64,000 nt of DNA from NCBI RefSeq assembly GCF_900604935.1, contig NZ_UWPC01000005.1, positions 82,219 to 146,218 on the forward strand, given 5' to 3'. This stretch comes from Vaginisenegalia massiliensis. Lineage in GTDB: Bacteria; Bacillota; Bacilli; Lactobacillales; Aerococcaceae. The position numbers were made by a program, and so were the translations under genes. Each line of letters begins with the position of its first letter. Position 1 is the stretch's first letter. The notes under the pieces are model-generated. The model did not search any database, was not told the DNA's origin, and saw only the letters and a program-made list of their open reading frames with translations. This document shows positions 53,542-63,596 of the stretch, piece after piece.

Positions 53542-54078
53542 TATTTTCTCCTCCATTTAATATTTTTTCTGAATCATATTCAAACCCTTACTTCTTTCCT
53601 AACCACAAGAAAATATAAACAAATTTTAAAACTTTAGTCCTAAAGTTTATCTTTTTCAAGTCGATTTACATCAAGAAAATAACATTGTGTACTTTCTACT
53701 GCAAAAAAGGGAATAATATTGCTTGTTAAACATAATCCGGAAACTAAAATTTGCCCATTATTTATGTTTTATAAAATCTTATCTGATTGAACCAAGACAC
53801 TGCTTTTGGTTAACTTATAAATAAAAGACTCTAGCTCCGTGTGCCACTCACTCTTTCAATTTTCTCTTTAAGCCTATCCTATCATGAAATAAATAATTGA
53901 CCAAATAATAGTTGACCTTAAAAACCAAATTTTAGGCCATTTGCAGAATTTTTGAGATTTTTCACCCATTTTGCAAACTTTTCTTAAGAATTAATATTCC
54001 TTTTTCTAATTGAATAAGGTATGATTAAAGAAAGACTTTCCTTCATTTTATCGATATATAAAGGAGTGTGATGAATGA
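53542..54078. other. Long intergenic region between alcohol dehydrogenase and araC-type gene
   Basis: About 540 A/T-rich bases with no supported gene. It holds an inverted repeat AAACTTTA-GTCC-TAAAGTTT (53629-53648) about 90 bp upstream of the dehydrogenase, a spaced dyad AACCAA...TTGGTT (about 53789-53812), and a TATGAT -10-like element near 54017 with weak -35 for the regulator. These are reasonable places for AraC-type control of the dehydrogenase. Its size is large for this chromosome. Confidence 0.45.
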
Positions 54079-54888
54079 ATGTATATCTCCAGTGTTAACT
54101 CGGCTTCCATTAAGTTAAAAGACATTAAAACAGAATTTATCTCCGCAACGGAACCGATTACGTTTCATTCCGATGAAGAATTGATTGTCCTATATATCCA
54201 TAAAGGCGCGGCTAACTTTGTCAGCCAAGGTAAAGAAGGCGAATTAAAGAAACGCGATTTATTAATTATTAATCCGCATCATAGTATTACCATTCATCCA
54301 ATTCGCAAATTAGAATGGATACGAATTGATTTAACCGGAATTATGTTTACATCTTCCCTAGATATCAATTCACGACATCAAGTCTTTGTTATCTCTGACC
54401 AAAATCAATCGCTTAAACGTTACCTAGATCTTGCCTTAATTGAAAGTGCCAACCGATTCCGCGGATCTGATCTCATCTTGAAGAAATTACTCGAATGTAT
54501 TATGGTCCATGTCCTTCGTCATAACCAACTTTCCATTAAAGATGCGAGTTCCCAAGTTAAACATAATGAAATTGAAATTATTCAATCATACATTCGCGAA
54601 CATTTTGCCGAAAAAATTACACTCGAGCAATTATCTGACTTAGTTAATATCAATAAATATTACCTCATTCGACTTTTCAAACAACAAACGGGCCTATCTC
54701 CAATTGATTATCTCATCCATGTTCGCCTAGAAGAAGCTGAGAAACTCTTAACCCAATCATCAGTAACCATTTCATCTATTTCTGATATCGTCGGTTTCCA
54801 TTCTCCTTCTCACTTCTCAAAGACATTCAAAGAAAGCAATCATTGTACTCCTTCTGCTTATCGCAAAAAATACATCAATCGTCAATAA
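54079..54888 (+). CDS. AraC family transcriptional regulator
   Basis: N-terminal cupin-like sensor domain (1-150; EPITFHSDEELIVLYIHKGAANFV, LLIINPHHSITIHP) and C-terminal double HTH (about 170-269; EKITLEQLSDLVNINKYYLIRLFKQQTG and ISSISDIVGFHSPSHFSKTFKE, CTPSAYRKKY). A stop codon (TGA at 54076) lies in frame directly before the ATG at 54079, so the start cannot be earlier. AAGGAG is 12 bp upstream, an unusually long spacing. It probably activates the divergent alcohol dehydrogenase gene in response to a small molecule (inference). Confidence 0.88.
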   Translation: MYISSVNSASIKLKDIKTEFISATEPITFHSDEELIVLYIHKGAANFVSQGKEGELKKRDLLIINPHHSITIHPIRKLEWIRIDLTGIMFTSSLDINSRHQVFVISDQNQSLKRYLDLALIESANRFRGSDLILKKLLECIMVHVLRHNQLSIKDASSQVKHNEIEIIQSYIREHFAEKITLEQLSDLVNINKYYLIRLFKQQTGLSPIDYLIHVRLEEAEKLLTQSSVTISSISDIVGFHSPSHFSKTFKESNHCTPSAYRKKYINRQ

Positions 54889-54910
54889 GCCGATTATTTT
54901 TCTAAAAATC

Positions 54911-54971
54911 AACCCGATGCCTAGCCGGTTAATGATGAATTTATCATCATACTCCCGGAAAGCATCGGGTT
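54911..54971. terminator. Bidirectional terminator between the AraC gene and the rlmA-like gene
   Basis: Outer stem AACCCGATGC/GCATCGGGTT with CCGG pairs and an inner ATGATGA/TCATCAT stem. It serves both convergent genes. Confidence 0.75.
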
Positions 54972-54983
54972 TTCATTATGTCG

Positions 54984-55886
54984 TTAACCTAGCTTAGACC
55001 CTACTAAAACAGATACATCTAAAGTCATTGTTGAGTTTAAATGATCAAGTAATTGCTGTCTGTGTCCATCATCTAAACGCCAAGTTAGGGGCGTCATTGC
55101 GACTAAGTCTTGTAAATCTTGATCGGTCAAAATCGCTTGATCGAAGACCTGGACTTGCTGGAAGTCCGGGTACTGGTGCACAAAAGCTTGAATGACTTGT
55201 TCGTTATCATAGGGCTTGTCCGTTTGGTAACCCAAACTCATTAATCCCTGACGAATTTCTTGCAAATAACCCCTATTAGGTATTACCTTGATGACTAGAC
55301 CATTTGCTTTGAGTGTCCGATTGAACTCATCATAATTAGCCGGCGATAATAACGATAAGATAATATCAGTTTGTTGGTCCAACAAAGGCAAATTTGCCAA
55401 ATCAGCCACCAAAGGCAATAATAGACCGTTGTAATCAGTGGCCAGCTGCACGCCAGCTTTAGATAAATCAAGGCCGATTAAACGATGATTTGGACCTAAA
55501 GCTTTTCCTAACCAAGCTAAGTGACTACCCTCACCACAACCCGCATCGACTATTTGTAATTGACTTACTTTCATAGAGGATTGATAAGCCTTAATCTGCT
55601 CCAAAAGAGCTTGATGTAAGCCTCGATAGAAGCCACTTTGACAAATGATTCGTCGTCTTGCGCTGAAAAGTGCTTGATCATACTTACTCTCATAGGCTTT
55701 TGCGGCCATGAAGCCATATCCTTGCTTAGCTAGATCATAGCGATGACCTTGACCACATACCAAAGAATCCCTTTCTAATTGAAGGGATTCTTGGCAGTGA
55801 ATACACTTTAAGAAGTTTTGGTCACTAACTTGAAGAAAGGATAGAGTTTGGGCTTTTTTACTTAATTTAGCTGGTATATCTGCCAT
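54984..55886 (-). CDS. rlmA: 23S rRNA (guanine-N1)-methyltransferase, RlmA type
   Basis: SAM-dependent methylation of a guanosine in 23S rRNA helix 35 (G745 or G748 in relatives RlmA-I and RlmA-II). The N-terminal zinc finger CIHCQESL...CGQGHRYDLAKQGYGF (about 28-60) and the Rossmann fold with IVDAGCGEGSHLAWLG (about 110-125) and LIGLDLSKAGV are seen; SPANYDEF is in the expected place of motif IV. The exact target cannot be told from sequence. It follows glmM by 21 bp. Confidence 0.85.
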   Translation of the reverse strand: MADIPAKLSKKAQTLSFLQVSDQNFLKCIHCQESLQLERDSLVCGQGHRYDLAKQGYGFMAAKAYESKYDQALFSARRRIICQSGFYRGLHQALLEQIKAYQSSMKVSQLQIVDAGCGEGSHLAWLGKALGPNHRLIGLDLSKAGVQLATDYNGLLLPLVADLANLPLLDQQTDIILSLLSPANYDEFNRTLKANGLVIKVIPNRGYLQEIRQGLMSLGYQTDKPYDNEQVIQAFVHQYPDFQQVQVFDQAILTDQDLQDLVAMTPLTWRLDDGHRQQLLDHLNSTMTLDVSVLVGSKLG

Positions 55887-55907
55887 TTACAGCCCCTTCT
55901 TTCTGAA

Positions 55908-57269
55908 CTAGTTGTTATCTAATCCACGTACTTCCCGAATGACTTGGGCGATTTTATTAACATAGAGGTCTACTTTTTCATCAGTTGAGGCTTCGGCCAT
56001 TACGCGAAGAAGCGGTTCTGTTCCACTAGGGCGAACTAAGATACGACCGTCACCGTTCATCTCACGTTCAACTTCTTCAATGACTGCTTTAACTTTAGGC
56101 TCATCCATAACTGTATGTTTATCCCGCACACGGACATTCACTAATTTTTGTGGGAAAATAGTCACTTCACTCGCTAATTCAGACAATTTCTTACCCGTTT
56201 GTTTCATGACTGATAATAATTGAACGGCTGACAACAAGCCATCACCGGTCGTATTCATATTTAAGAATACAATATGGCCTGACTGCTCGCCTCCTAAGCT
56301 GTAGCCGCCCTTACGCATTTCTTCAACGACATAACGGTCACCTACTTTGGTTTTAAGGGCCACCATTCCATTTGCTTCTACAGCCTTATGGAAACCTATG
56401 TTACTCATTACGGTTGAGACGATTGTATCATGTGCTAAACGGCCTTTTGCTTTCAAGTGTTTACCACAGATAAACATAATCTTATCGCCATCAACAATGT
56501 CACCATTTTCATCTACAGCAATCAAGCGATCACCGTCACCATCGAAAGCAAGACCTACCATGGCTCCTTTTTCTTTTACAAAGGCTTGTAACTGCTCTGG
56601 ATGGGTTGAACCAACACCATCATTGATGTTCAAACCATTAGGCCGATCGCCCATTGTATAAAAATCAGTCTCCAAATCAGCAAATAGTTGATTTATTAAT
56701 GGTGAAGTCGCTCCATTGGCAGCATCTAAACAAATCGTTAACCCTTCTAAATCGGTTGGAATCGTCGTTTGTAGGAATTGGATATATTTAATCGATCCTT
56801 CAGGAAATTCATCGACTGTTCCTAATCCTTCAGCACTTGGTCGTGGTAAACGATCTTCTTCTTGATCAAGCAAGGCTTCAATTTCTAATTCCTGATCGTC
56901 CGATAGTTTAAAACCATCAGAACCAAAGAATTTAATTCCATTATCTTGCGCAGGATTATGCGAAGCAGAGATCATGACACCTGCAACTGCATTTTGCGTA
57001 CGAGTTAAATAAGCGACTGCTGGTGTCGAAATGACACCTAATTGCATAACTTCAATTCCGACAGATAATAAACCTGCTATTAACGCACTTTCCAAGACTT
57101 GGCCTGAAATACGTGTGTCGCGCGCAACCAAAACACGTGGATGTTCCACTTCTGCTGCATGTTGCATTAAGACATAGCCACCAAAACGACCTAATTTAAA
57201 TGCTAATTCCGGTGTTAATTTGGCATTTGCAACGCCACGTACACCATCAGTTCCAAAATATTTACCCAT
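55908..57269 (-). CDS. glmM: Phosphoglucosamine mutase
   Basis: Interconverts GlcN-6-phosphate and GlcN-1-phosphate, feeding GlmU. The 453-residue protein starts [20 protein letters not shown], has the catalytic phosphoserine loop [18 protein letters not shown] (about 96-113), metal loop AFDGDGDRL, sugar loop GGEQSGH and phosphate-binding [19 protein letters not shown] precedes the Met at 57269; the 11 codons before it are dropped. cdaA-cdaR-glmM is a conserved order and GlmM is known to bind CdaA and lower its activity in several Firmicutes. Confidence 0.96.
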   Translation of the reverse strand: MGKYFGTDGVRGVANAKLTPELAFKLGRFGGYVLMQHAAEVEHPRVLVARDTRISGQVLESALIAGLLSVGIEVMQLGVISTPAVAYLTRTQNAVAGVMISASHNPAQDNGIKFFGSDGFKLSDDQELEIEALLDQEEDRLPRPSAEGLGTVDEFPEGSIKYIQFLQTTIPTDLEGLTICLDAANGATSPLINQLFADLETDFYTMGDRPNGLNINDGVGSTHPEQLQAFVKEKGAMVGLAFDGDGDRLIAVDENGDIVDGDKIMFICGKHLKAKGRLAHDTIVSTVMSNIGFHKAVEANGMVALKTKVGDRYVVEEMRKGGYSLGGEQSGHIVFLNMNTTGDGLLSAVQLLSVMKQTGKKLSELASEVTIFPQKLVNVRVRDKHTVMDEPKVKAVIEEVEREMNGDGRILVRPSGTEPLLRVMAEASTDEKVDLYVNKIAQVIREVRGLDNN

Positions 57270-57309
57270 TTTCAATCTCCTTTTACTTAATCGCCTAGAC
57301 AAGAGCTAA

Positions 57310-58383
57310 CTAATTTGAGCTAACACTTTCCTCTGTAGCTTGAGTGGTATTATTTGCTGATTCTACTTTACTACCTTCTTCACTGACTTTGTTCTCGGTT
57401 TGACTACTTTCAATTGAGGTCTGACTTTCTTTAACAGGGGTTACATTCACCTGAACTTCCACTGTAGGAACATTACTCTGAATTCCTTGTGGAATTTGAA
57501 CTTTACCTTGAACAGATCCGCTTGCTTTAAGCTGACTCACATCAACTAGTAAGTCTATCACTGTAAGCCCTGAAATAACTCTCGAATCTCCTTCGATATG
57601 AATGGACTGAACGTTTGGATGATAGTCATATCGAAACGCACTGACTTGTTCGCCAATTGGAACGATATTTAAGCCAATATCTTTCCCCTTTTCGTTCAAC
57701 TCAACATTAGCTTCTACTTCATTGATATCACTGTGAATATTTAGAAACCGCCCTTTACGATCCAAAATCTGAATTTTATATTGTTGGGTGAAACTACGGG
57801 TCATATTTTTATCTAACTTAATTTGTATGATTACCCGATCAACTTTCTCCATCTCAACCTTTGAACCAGACAATTTCACTTGATTTGGTTTGATGGTCAC
57901 TTGACCTAATTCAACACCTGGACGCAAATTCTGTGGATTTGCTTCATATTCTATCGGTAAATTAAGACTTTTCTTCTCATCGATATTAATAACAACTTTA
58001 GCTGGATTCACTGAATAATCGACACCCTCCGGTAAGCCGCTAGCCTCAAGGCGAACGGTATGCCGTCCAAAGGATTTTTTCCGTAAGTCTTCCGTTTTCA
58101 CCTGCATGTTATCCGCTGTCACTTGAGCAACCAAGTTGCGTGGTCCCGAGATTTTTACCGACACTGACTCTGGTAAGCCCGAGATAAAACTCTGCTCATT
58201 GTGTTGACCAACATAAACAGGAACATTCGAAATCGTTTCCGTCGTATTGATACTGGCAAAATCGGTCGTCGATCCTCGTTGAAAAGAATGATTCTCTGAA
58301 GCCACAAAAGCAAAGAGAAAAATCGCCATAATCAAAGAAAAGAGGCGCACAAACCAAATATTTTCAAATAATTTTGGGTTCAT
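57310..58383 (-). CDS. cdaR: CdaA regulatory protein CdaR (YbbR-domain protein)
   Basis: Membrane-anchored extracytoplasmic protein that modulates CdaA. An N-terminal membrane segment (about 10-28, FVRLFSLIMAIFLFAFVAS) is followed by about three YbbR repeats (VYVGQHNEQSFISGLPESVSV...; NLPIEYEANPQNLRPG...; GLNIVPIGEQVSAF...) and a Ser/Glu-rich tail. AAGGAGG lies 9 bp before the ATG at 58383, which shares its A with the cdaA stop (TGATG); a TTG one codon earlier is less likely. Confidence 0.93.
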   Translation of the reverse strand: MNPKLFENIWFVRLFSLIMAIFLFAFVASENHSFQRGSTTDFASINTTETISNVPVYVGQHNEQSFISGLPESVSVKISGPRNLVAQVTADNMQVKTEDLRKKSFGRHTVRLEASGLPEGVDYSVNPAKVVINIDEKKSLNLPIEYEANPQNLRPGVELGQVTIKPNQVKLSGSKVEMEKVDRVIIQIKLDKNMTRSFTQQYKIQILDRKGRFLNIHSDINEVEANVELNEKGKDIGLNIVPIGEQVSAFRYDYHPNVQSIHIEGDSRVISGLTVIDLLVDVSQLKASGSVQGKVQIPQGIQSNVPTVEVQVNVTPVKESQTSIESSQTENKVSEEGSKVESANNTTQATEESVSSN

Positions 58384-59234
58384 CAACGCTCGCCTCCTTG
58401 TCGGAAGTTAGTTGAGAAATAAGCTCTTAATAGCTTCATCACTTTATTGTCTTTATCTGGTTCATCAGTCTCTTCAATTAAATACTGAACCAAGTACATA
58501 TGTAAATCCGTCGCCGATAAATTACGGTGTAGATGATCTCCCTTAACGAGTGAAATGCCTCCTGTTTCTTCCGAAACAATCAAGGTCAAAGCATCTGTGA
58601 CTTCCCCTAAACCAATGGCTGCCCGATGCCGCGTCCCTAATTCTTTTGGAATCAGTGAGCTTTCTGACAAAGGAAGATAGCAAGCAGCCGCTGAAATCCG
58701 ATAATTAGAGATAATGACCGCTCCATCATGTAACGGCGTATTTGGAATAAAAATATTAATTAAAAGTTGGTTGGTAATTTCCGAATCTAAAGGTAAACCT
58801 GATTGTATATATTGGTTCAAAGATTCATTACCTTCAATTGAAATTAAGGCCCCTATTTTTCGCTTGGACATATATAGCGCTGATTTTTCCAAATCATCAA
58901 TTAATTTTTCACTCGGATTGCGCATATCCTTACGATTGCGGAATAAATTACGACCCAAACTCTCAAGTGCCTTGCGCAATTCGGGTTGGAAGAGAATGAT
59001 ACTCGCAATAACTCCCCAAGAAATAATTTGACCTAAAAACCAGTCTATAGTTTGAAGACCAATAATCGCGCTTAAAAATTTAGCCGCAATAATAATAGCG
59101 ACCCCTTTTAACAGGTTCATCGCTCTCGTACCACGGGCATACATCAACAGGCGATAGATAAGGTACCATACAATTAGAATATCGAGTAAATGAACAATCG
59201 GCTTATCCGCCAATACTTGATGAATCCATTCCAT
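58383..59234 (-). CDS. cdaA: Diadenylate cyclase CdaA
   Basis: Makes the second messenger c-di-AMP from two ATP. Three N-terminal membrane segments (about 12-30, 38-55, 63-85) lead to the DAC domain with DGA (PLHDGAVIIS) and RHR (GTRHRAAIG) active-site motifs. Length 283 agrees with CdaA of Firmicutes. GGGGAGG lies 12 bp before the Met at 59234; a TTG one codon earlier is also possible and a GTG at 59255 overlaps the site. It heads the cdaA-cdaR-glmM operon. Confidence 0.94.
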   Translation of the reverse strand: MEWIHQVLADKPIVHLLDILIVWYLIYRLLMYARGTRAMNLLKGVAIIIAAKFLSAIIGLQTIDWFLGQIISWGVIASIILFQPELRKALESLGRNLFRNRKDMRNPSEKLIDDLEKSALYMSKRKIGALISIEGNESLNQYIQSGLPLDSEITNQLLINIFIPNTPLHDGAVIISNYRISAAACYLPLSESSLIPKELGTRHRAAIGLGEVTDALTLIVSEETGGISLVKGDHLHRNLSATDLHMYLVQYLIEETDEPDKDNKVMKLLRAYFSTNFRQGGER

Positions 59235-59348
59235 CAATGGACAACGCCTCCCCACGCTTTACAATCTGCTCATATTATAGCATATGCTGGCTTTAATAAC
59301 CGAACATATTCCTTTTTGAATTTGATTTCTTGCTCACCGTCTGCCCAA

Positions 59349-59627
59349 TCAATGCGAGTGATCTCCGTGGTGAATGGCGCTAGATTTTTTAGCTGATTGG
59401 CGTCTCAAGGTAAAATGATCCGGTACCGGATCAAAGCCCCCTTCGACAAAAGGATGGCAACGTAAAATTCGAGCACATCCCATAAGAAAGCCTCTGAAAA
59501 AGCCAAAATCCTCTACTGCTTGGATCATATACGCTGAGCAAGTCGGACTGTAACGGCATGATGGCGGAAAAAGCGGCGAAATAAATTTCTGATAGCCACG
59601 AACTAGTAAGATTAATAAACGTCCCAA
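59349..59627 (-). CDS. yidD: Membrane protein insertion efficiency factor YidD
   Basis: Small basic protein that helps YidC/Sec membrane insertion. The 92-residue chain has the YidD signature [26 protein letters not shown] in segments (about 8-33) and [19 protein letters not shown]. The start is TTG, with AAGGA about 9 bp upstream; the ATG close by is in another frame. It lies 12 bp after the TVP38-type gene and shares its transcript. Confidence 0.92.
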   Translation of the reverse strand: MGRLLILLVRGYQKFISPLFPPSCRYSPTCSAYMIQAVEDFGFFRGFLMGCARILRCHPFVEGGFDPVPDHFTLRRQSAKKSSAIHHGDHSH

Positions 59628-59639
59628 AATGCCACATCC

Positions 59640-60248
59640 TTAGCCAAAAATTAGTTTAAATAAATATTGAATCGTAGTCGACGACAAGAAGGTAAAAACA
59701 AATAAAGAAAGGGGCCGATAAATGACGACCAAACGGAAAAATTCTTTATAGGATAACTTCGACATACCCGCAATCATACAGAAAATATCATCCGGAAAAA
59801 CAGGGGCAATAAAGCCAATCTTCAACAATCGAATAAAACTTTTCCCTTGATTCATCTTTCCTACATAACGATCAAATTGTTCATCGGAAATAAAGGCCCG
59901 AATAAAGTCTGGTCCAAACCGCCGACCTAGATAAAAGTTAATACTAGAGCCAATTAGCATACCGATACAATTTAAAGCAAAGCCAAAATAATGACCAAAG
60001 ACTAAATCGCCTATCACATTGGTCAAGCCAAAAGGAATAATAGGATAGATAATTTGAGTAATGAGGACACAAACATATAAAACCGGTCCAAATAGGCCGA
60101 CTTGCTGGAGCAAGTGATGAAAGCCTCCATCCGGTTTAAAGTAGGTCGACTTAGCAATAAAAATTGAAGCCATAAAGGTCAAAATAATCCCTACTGTTGT
60201 CGTTATTTGAATGATCTTACGTCGTTTTTCAAGTGAAATAGACTTCAT
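59640..60248 (-). CDS. TVP38/TMEM64 family membrane protein (DedA-like)
   Basis: Polytopic membrane protein of the SNARE-associated/VTT superfamily; relatives act in lipid or polyprenyl-phosphate scrambling. The 202-residue chain has about five hydrophobic segments and the family core IIPFGLTNVIGDLVFGHYFGF, GSSINFYLGRRFG and RLLKIGFIAPVFPDDIFCMIAGMSKLSYKEF in pieces. AAGGTGA lies before the Met at 60248 (MKSISLEK); a GTG three codons upstream is on the site itself. Confidence 0.88.
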   Translation of the reverse strand: MKSISLEKRRKIIQITTTVGIILTFMASIFIAKSTYFKPDGGFHHLLQQVGLFGPVLYVCVLITQIIYPIIPFGLTNVIGDLVFGHYFGFALNCIGMLIGSSINFYLGRRFGPDFIRAFISDEQFDRYVGKMNQGKSFIRLLKIGFIAPVFPDDIFCMIAGMSKLSYKEFFRLVVIYRPLSLFVFTFLSSTTIQYLFKLIFG

Positions 60249-60369
60249 GCCGGTCACCTTACCTACTATTAATGAACATTCCTAACTTTTCTAATTAATT
60301 CCACTATACTATAATTAAGTCAGAAAAAGAAAGTCCTAATACTTTCAATCAAAAAAGGAGTCTTTAATT

Positions 60370-61461
60370 ATGTATTTATCTCGTTATCAACACTTAGTTG
60401 AGCGTTTAAATCAAGAAAGCATTGATCACATTCTCATTAGTGATGCTAGTTCAATATCTTATTTTATCGCCAATCATATGGACGCCGGTGAACGCTTGTT
60501 ACTTCTGCAAGTCAATCGGAATGGTCACGGTCACCTCTATTGGAATATCCTATTCCCTAAACCTAGCCTACCAGAAGACTTAGCTTCCCTAATTGACATC
60601 CACTATTATGCAGACGGAGAAACTATTATTGAAACCATCGCTCAACAATTAACTGGGATCACAAGCGTTGACAAATTCTGGCCAGCTCAATTCCTTCTCG
60701 CTCTCATGACAGCAAACCCTAACTTGACCTACCTCAATCGTACCGATTTAGTTGATGACTTGCGGGCCATTAAAAGTCCTGAAGAACAGGCGATTATGCT
60801 TGAGGCATCGCGCTTAAATGACCAAGCTATGCTCCAAATTCAAGACCTCTTAAGTCAGGGACTTTCTGAAAAAGAGATGATTGATCGCCTTGCTCAAATT
60901 TATCGTGACTTGGGTTGTCAAGGTTTCTCTTTTGATCCGATCATCGCCTATGGAGCCAATTGTGCAGATCCGCACCATGAGACCAATCATGATACACCAC
61001 AAATTGGAGACTCTATCGTAGTAGATATCGGCGCTATTTATCAAGGCTATTGTTCTGATATGACTCGCACTTTCTTCTTCGGCCAAATCGACGAAGAAAG
61101 TCAAACCGTCTACGAATTAGTCAAAAAAGCCAACCAAGCTGCAATCGATCTAATCAAACCTGGTGTACCTTTTACCGCTATCGATGCAGCTGCTCGCGAC
61201 ATCATTAGTCAAGCTGGTTACGGTCAATACTTCACCCATCGTACCGGTCACTTTATTGGCCGCCAAGTGCATGAAGCAGGCGATGTTTCCGCTTATAATA
61301 GCCGCTTAACTCAAGAAGGACAGATTTTCTCGATTGAACCAGGAATTTATCTACCAGGAAAAATGGGTGTTCGTATTGAAGACCTAGTCCTTGTCACTGC
61401 TGACGGTTGTCAAATCCTTAATCAAGTCAGCAAAGAATTATCCCTCATTGAACCAAAATAA
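60370..61461 (+). CDS. M24 family Xaa-Pro peptidase
   Basis: Cytoplasmic aminopeptidase acting on X-Pro bonds. The 363-residue protein has an N-terminal creatinase-like domain (1-130) and a C-terminal pita-bread domain with the dimetal ligands: Asp in VVDIGAIYQGYCSDMTRTF (two Asp), His in GHFIGRQVHEAGDV, Glu in FSIEPGIYLPG and Glu in VRIEDLVLV. Family members often read GHGIGLEVHE at the His site. AAAGGAG precedes the ATG by 10 bp. It is a single-gene unit. Confidence 0.92.
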   Translation: MYLSRYQHLVERLNQESIDHILISDASSISYFIANHMDAGERLLLLQVNRNGHGHLYWNILFPKPSLPEDLASLIDIHYYADGETIIETIAQQLTGITSVDKFWPAQFLLALMTANPNLTYLNRTDLVDDLRAIKSPEEQAIMLEASRLNDQAMLQIQDLLSQGLSEKEMIDRLAQIYRDLGCQGFSFDPIIAYGANCADPHHETNHDTPQIGDSIVVDIGAIYQGYCSDMTRTFFFGQIDEESQTVYELVKKANQAAIDLIKPGVPFTAIDAAARDIISQAGYGQYFTHRTGHFIGRQVHEAGDVSAYNSRLTQEGQIFSIEPGIYLPGKMGVRIEDLVLVTADGCQILNQVSKELSLIEPK

Positions 61462-61465
61462 GGTG

Positions 61466-61506
61466 AAAAAGGCTGTGAAGTCCCATAATGGGTTTCACAG
61501 CCTTTT
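61466..61506. terminator. Bidirectional terminator after the Xaa-Pro peptidase gene
   Basis: Stem AAAAGGCTGTGAA (61467-61479) with TTCACAGCCTTTT (61494-61506), loop of 14 nt; also serves the convergent DUF1398 gene. Confidence 0.85.
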
Positions 61507-61522
61507 AAATTTAATTACAATA

Positions 61523-61915
61523 TTAAACTTGCGGAATTGCTTCAGTTAAAATTAGACTTTCCTGGTTATCAAAATAGGAAACTTGCATCTTTTCTAAGTC
61601 GGTTAGCCAATATTTTACCCCAGCTTTACCCGCCCATTCAATAAATTGACTAAAATTTAACTTTCCCTTTTGTGATTCTTCAAGTGCTGACTTTAATACT
61701 TCCTTAGCCGAATGTTCTGCAATCGGAAAAGCTTGACCATTTAAAGTCGCTTCTATCGATCCTTTATCACTCGAAAAGGTATATCGACCCGTCAATACAC
61801 TAAAATCGTAACGATTAATCCCTTTAGCCTTCAAAGCTTGAATGAGTTGAGGGAAATCACGCCCTTTTTCTTCACTCAACATAATTTTTTCAATATCTGA
61901 TAATAAGTATTCCAT
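61523..61915 (-). CDS. DUF1398-like protein (130 aa)
   Basis: Small cytoplasmic protein. The pattern FPQLIQALKAKGINRYDFSVLTGRYTF and the C-terminal FSQFIEWAGKAGVKYWLTDLEKMQVSYFD resembles DUF1398 proteins (YbcV-like), which have no known activity. GGAGGAA lies before the ATG. No operon partner is evident; it is a single gene between two terminators. Assignment to the family is from memory of its pattern and should be treated as moderate. Confidence 0.8.
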   Translation of the reverse strand: MEYLLSDIEKIMLSEEKGRDFPQLIQALKAKGINRYDFSVLTGRYTFSSDKGSIEATLNGQAFPIAEHSAKEVLKSALEESQKGKLNFSQFIEWAGKAGVKYWLTDLEKMQVSYFDNQESLILTEAIPQV

Positions 61916-62104
61916 CTATTTCCTCCAACTGGTTAGTCCATTTACTAATCGCTTCATGATAAACCTTTCACAAAGTTAAGTCAAGACAAATATCTTTACC
62001 CTCAATTCAATCGCTCAAACTTCAACTAGGCAGAAATCATTATAGTCGAAATGTAATCGTTTTTTTGATATGGTTAGTAGTAGTAAACATGAGGAGGTAC
62101 TTCT

Positions 62105-63577
62105 ATGTCCAAACAAATTGAAAAGCAATATGGTCTCTTGATTAATGGTGAATGGATAACCCCACAAAATGCCAAGTATTTAGAGGCAATCAATCCTGCT
62201 ACCGGTCAAACACTCTATCAAATTATAGATGCCAATAACAATGATGTTGACCAAGCAGTCGAGGCTGCCCAGGAAGCTTTCAAAACTTGGTCATTAACCT
62301 CAGTCAAAGAAAGGGCCAAATTACTCAACCAGATTGCGGATGCTATTGAAGAAAATGCTGACTTTTTTGCTGAAATTGAATCTATGGATAACGGCAAACC
62401 CATTCGTGAAACATCAGCCGCAGACATTCCTTTAGCCATCGACCATTTCCGCTATTTTGCTTCCGTCATTCGAAGTGAAGAAGATAGTATAAAAGTTTTA
62501 GATAAAGATAAACTCTCAATCATTTTACGGGAACCCATTGGCGTTGTGGGTCAAATTGTCCCTTGGAACTTTCCATTCCTAATGGCCGCATGGAAACTTG
62601 CCCCTGTTATTGCAGCGGGTGATTCCGTCGTATTTAAACCATCATCTAAGACTTCTCTTAGTGTCTTGGAGCTTGGCAAAATCCTAAATACAATTCTGCC
62701 TAAAGGAGTGGTAAATATTATCACAGGTCGAGGAAGCGGTGCTGGCGACTATCTCCAACACCATCCTGGCTTAGACAAATTAGCCTTTACTGGTTCAACG
62801 GCTGTAGGTAAAGAAATCGCCCTATCCGCAGCTGAACGGCTAATTCCCGCCACGCTAGAACTTGGTGGAAAATCAGCCAACATCTTCTTTGAAGACATGG
62901 ATATGGATCAAGCATTAGAAGGTGTACAACTTGGCATTCTATTCAATCAAGGGCAAGTATGTTCTGCTGGATCGCGGATTTTCGTTCAAGAAACTATTTG
63001 TGATCGCTTTGTCAAAGCTCTCATTAATGAATTTCAAAAAGTAAAAGTCGGTGACCCCTTGGATAAGTCTATTCAAATGGGGGCTCAAATTGATGAGAGC
63101 CAAATCAAAACCATCGAAAAATATGTGGCCATTGCCAAAGATGAAGGTGCTAAAATTCTTACAGGTGGTCAACGTTATGCTGATGGACCATTAGCCAAAG
63201 GTGCATTTTTCCAACCAACATTAATTGAAGCAACCAATGACATGCAAGTGGCCCAAGAAGAAATCTTCGGACCAGTTGGAACGATTATTAAATTTAAAGA
63301 CGCTGATGATGTCATTCGATTAGCTAATGAGAACGAATATGGTTTAGGGGGTGGCGTTTGGACTCGTGATTTAAATACTGCCTTTAAAGTAGCTCGCGGT
63401 ATTCGCACTGGCCGTGTTTGGGTTAACACCTACACTGAATTTGAAGCCGGTGCTCCATTTGGCGGATACAAACAATCAGGTATTGGTCGCGAAACTCATA
63501 AAATGATTCTAGATGCTTATACACAATCAAAAAATATTTACTTAAGCTTCACCGAAGGACGTCAAGGCTTGTACTAG
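62105..63577 (+). CDS. Aldehyde dehydrogenase (NAD(P)-dependent)
   Basis: Oxidises an aldehyde to the acid. The 490-residue protein has the cofactor region GQIVPWNFPFLM (about 150-161), KPSSKTSLSVLEL, FTGSTAVGKEI, the catalytic Glu in LELGGKSANIFF (about 255) and the catalytic Cys in NQGQVCSAGSRIFV (about 289), and the C-terminal PFGGYKQSGIGRE. The substrate is not clear; the sequence resembles AldA/betaine-aldehyde types. GAGGAGG lies 6 bp before the ATG. It could act with the alcohol dehydrogenase at 52372, but they are not co-transcribed. Confidence 0.93.
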   Translation: MSKQIEKQYGLLINGEWITPQNAKYLEAINPATGQTLYQIIDANNNDVDQAVEAAQEAFKTWSLTSVKERAKLLNQIADAIEENADFFAEIESMDNGKPIRETSAADIPLAIDHFRYFASVIRSEEDSIKVLDKDKLSIILREPIGVVGQIVPWNFPFLMAAWKLAPVIAAGDSVVFKPSSKTSLSVLELGKILNTILPKGVVNIITGRGSGAGDYLQHHPGLDKLAFTGSTAVGKEIALSAAERLIPATLELGGKSANIFFEDMDMDQALEGVQLGILFNQGQVCSAGSRIFVQETICDRFVKALINEFQKVKVGDPLDKSIQMGAQIDESQIKTIEKYVAIAKDEGAKILTGGQRYADGPLAKGAFFQPTLIEATNDMQVAQEEIFGPVGTIIKFKDADDVIRLANENEYGLGGGVWTRDLNTAFKVARGIRTGRVWVNTYTEFEAGAPFGGYKQSGIGRETHKMILDAYTQSKNIYLSFTEGRQGLY

Positions 63578-63596
63578 TCGAGCAATAAAAAATACT

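Noticed and set aside
59431..59637. 68-codon ATG frame overlapping yidD
   Set aside because: The YidD signature is in the other frame, which uses a TTG start; this frame has no recognisable protein.
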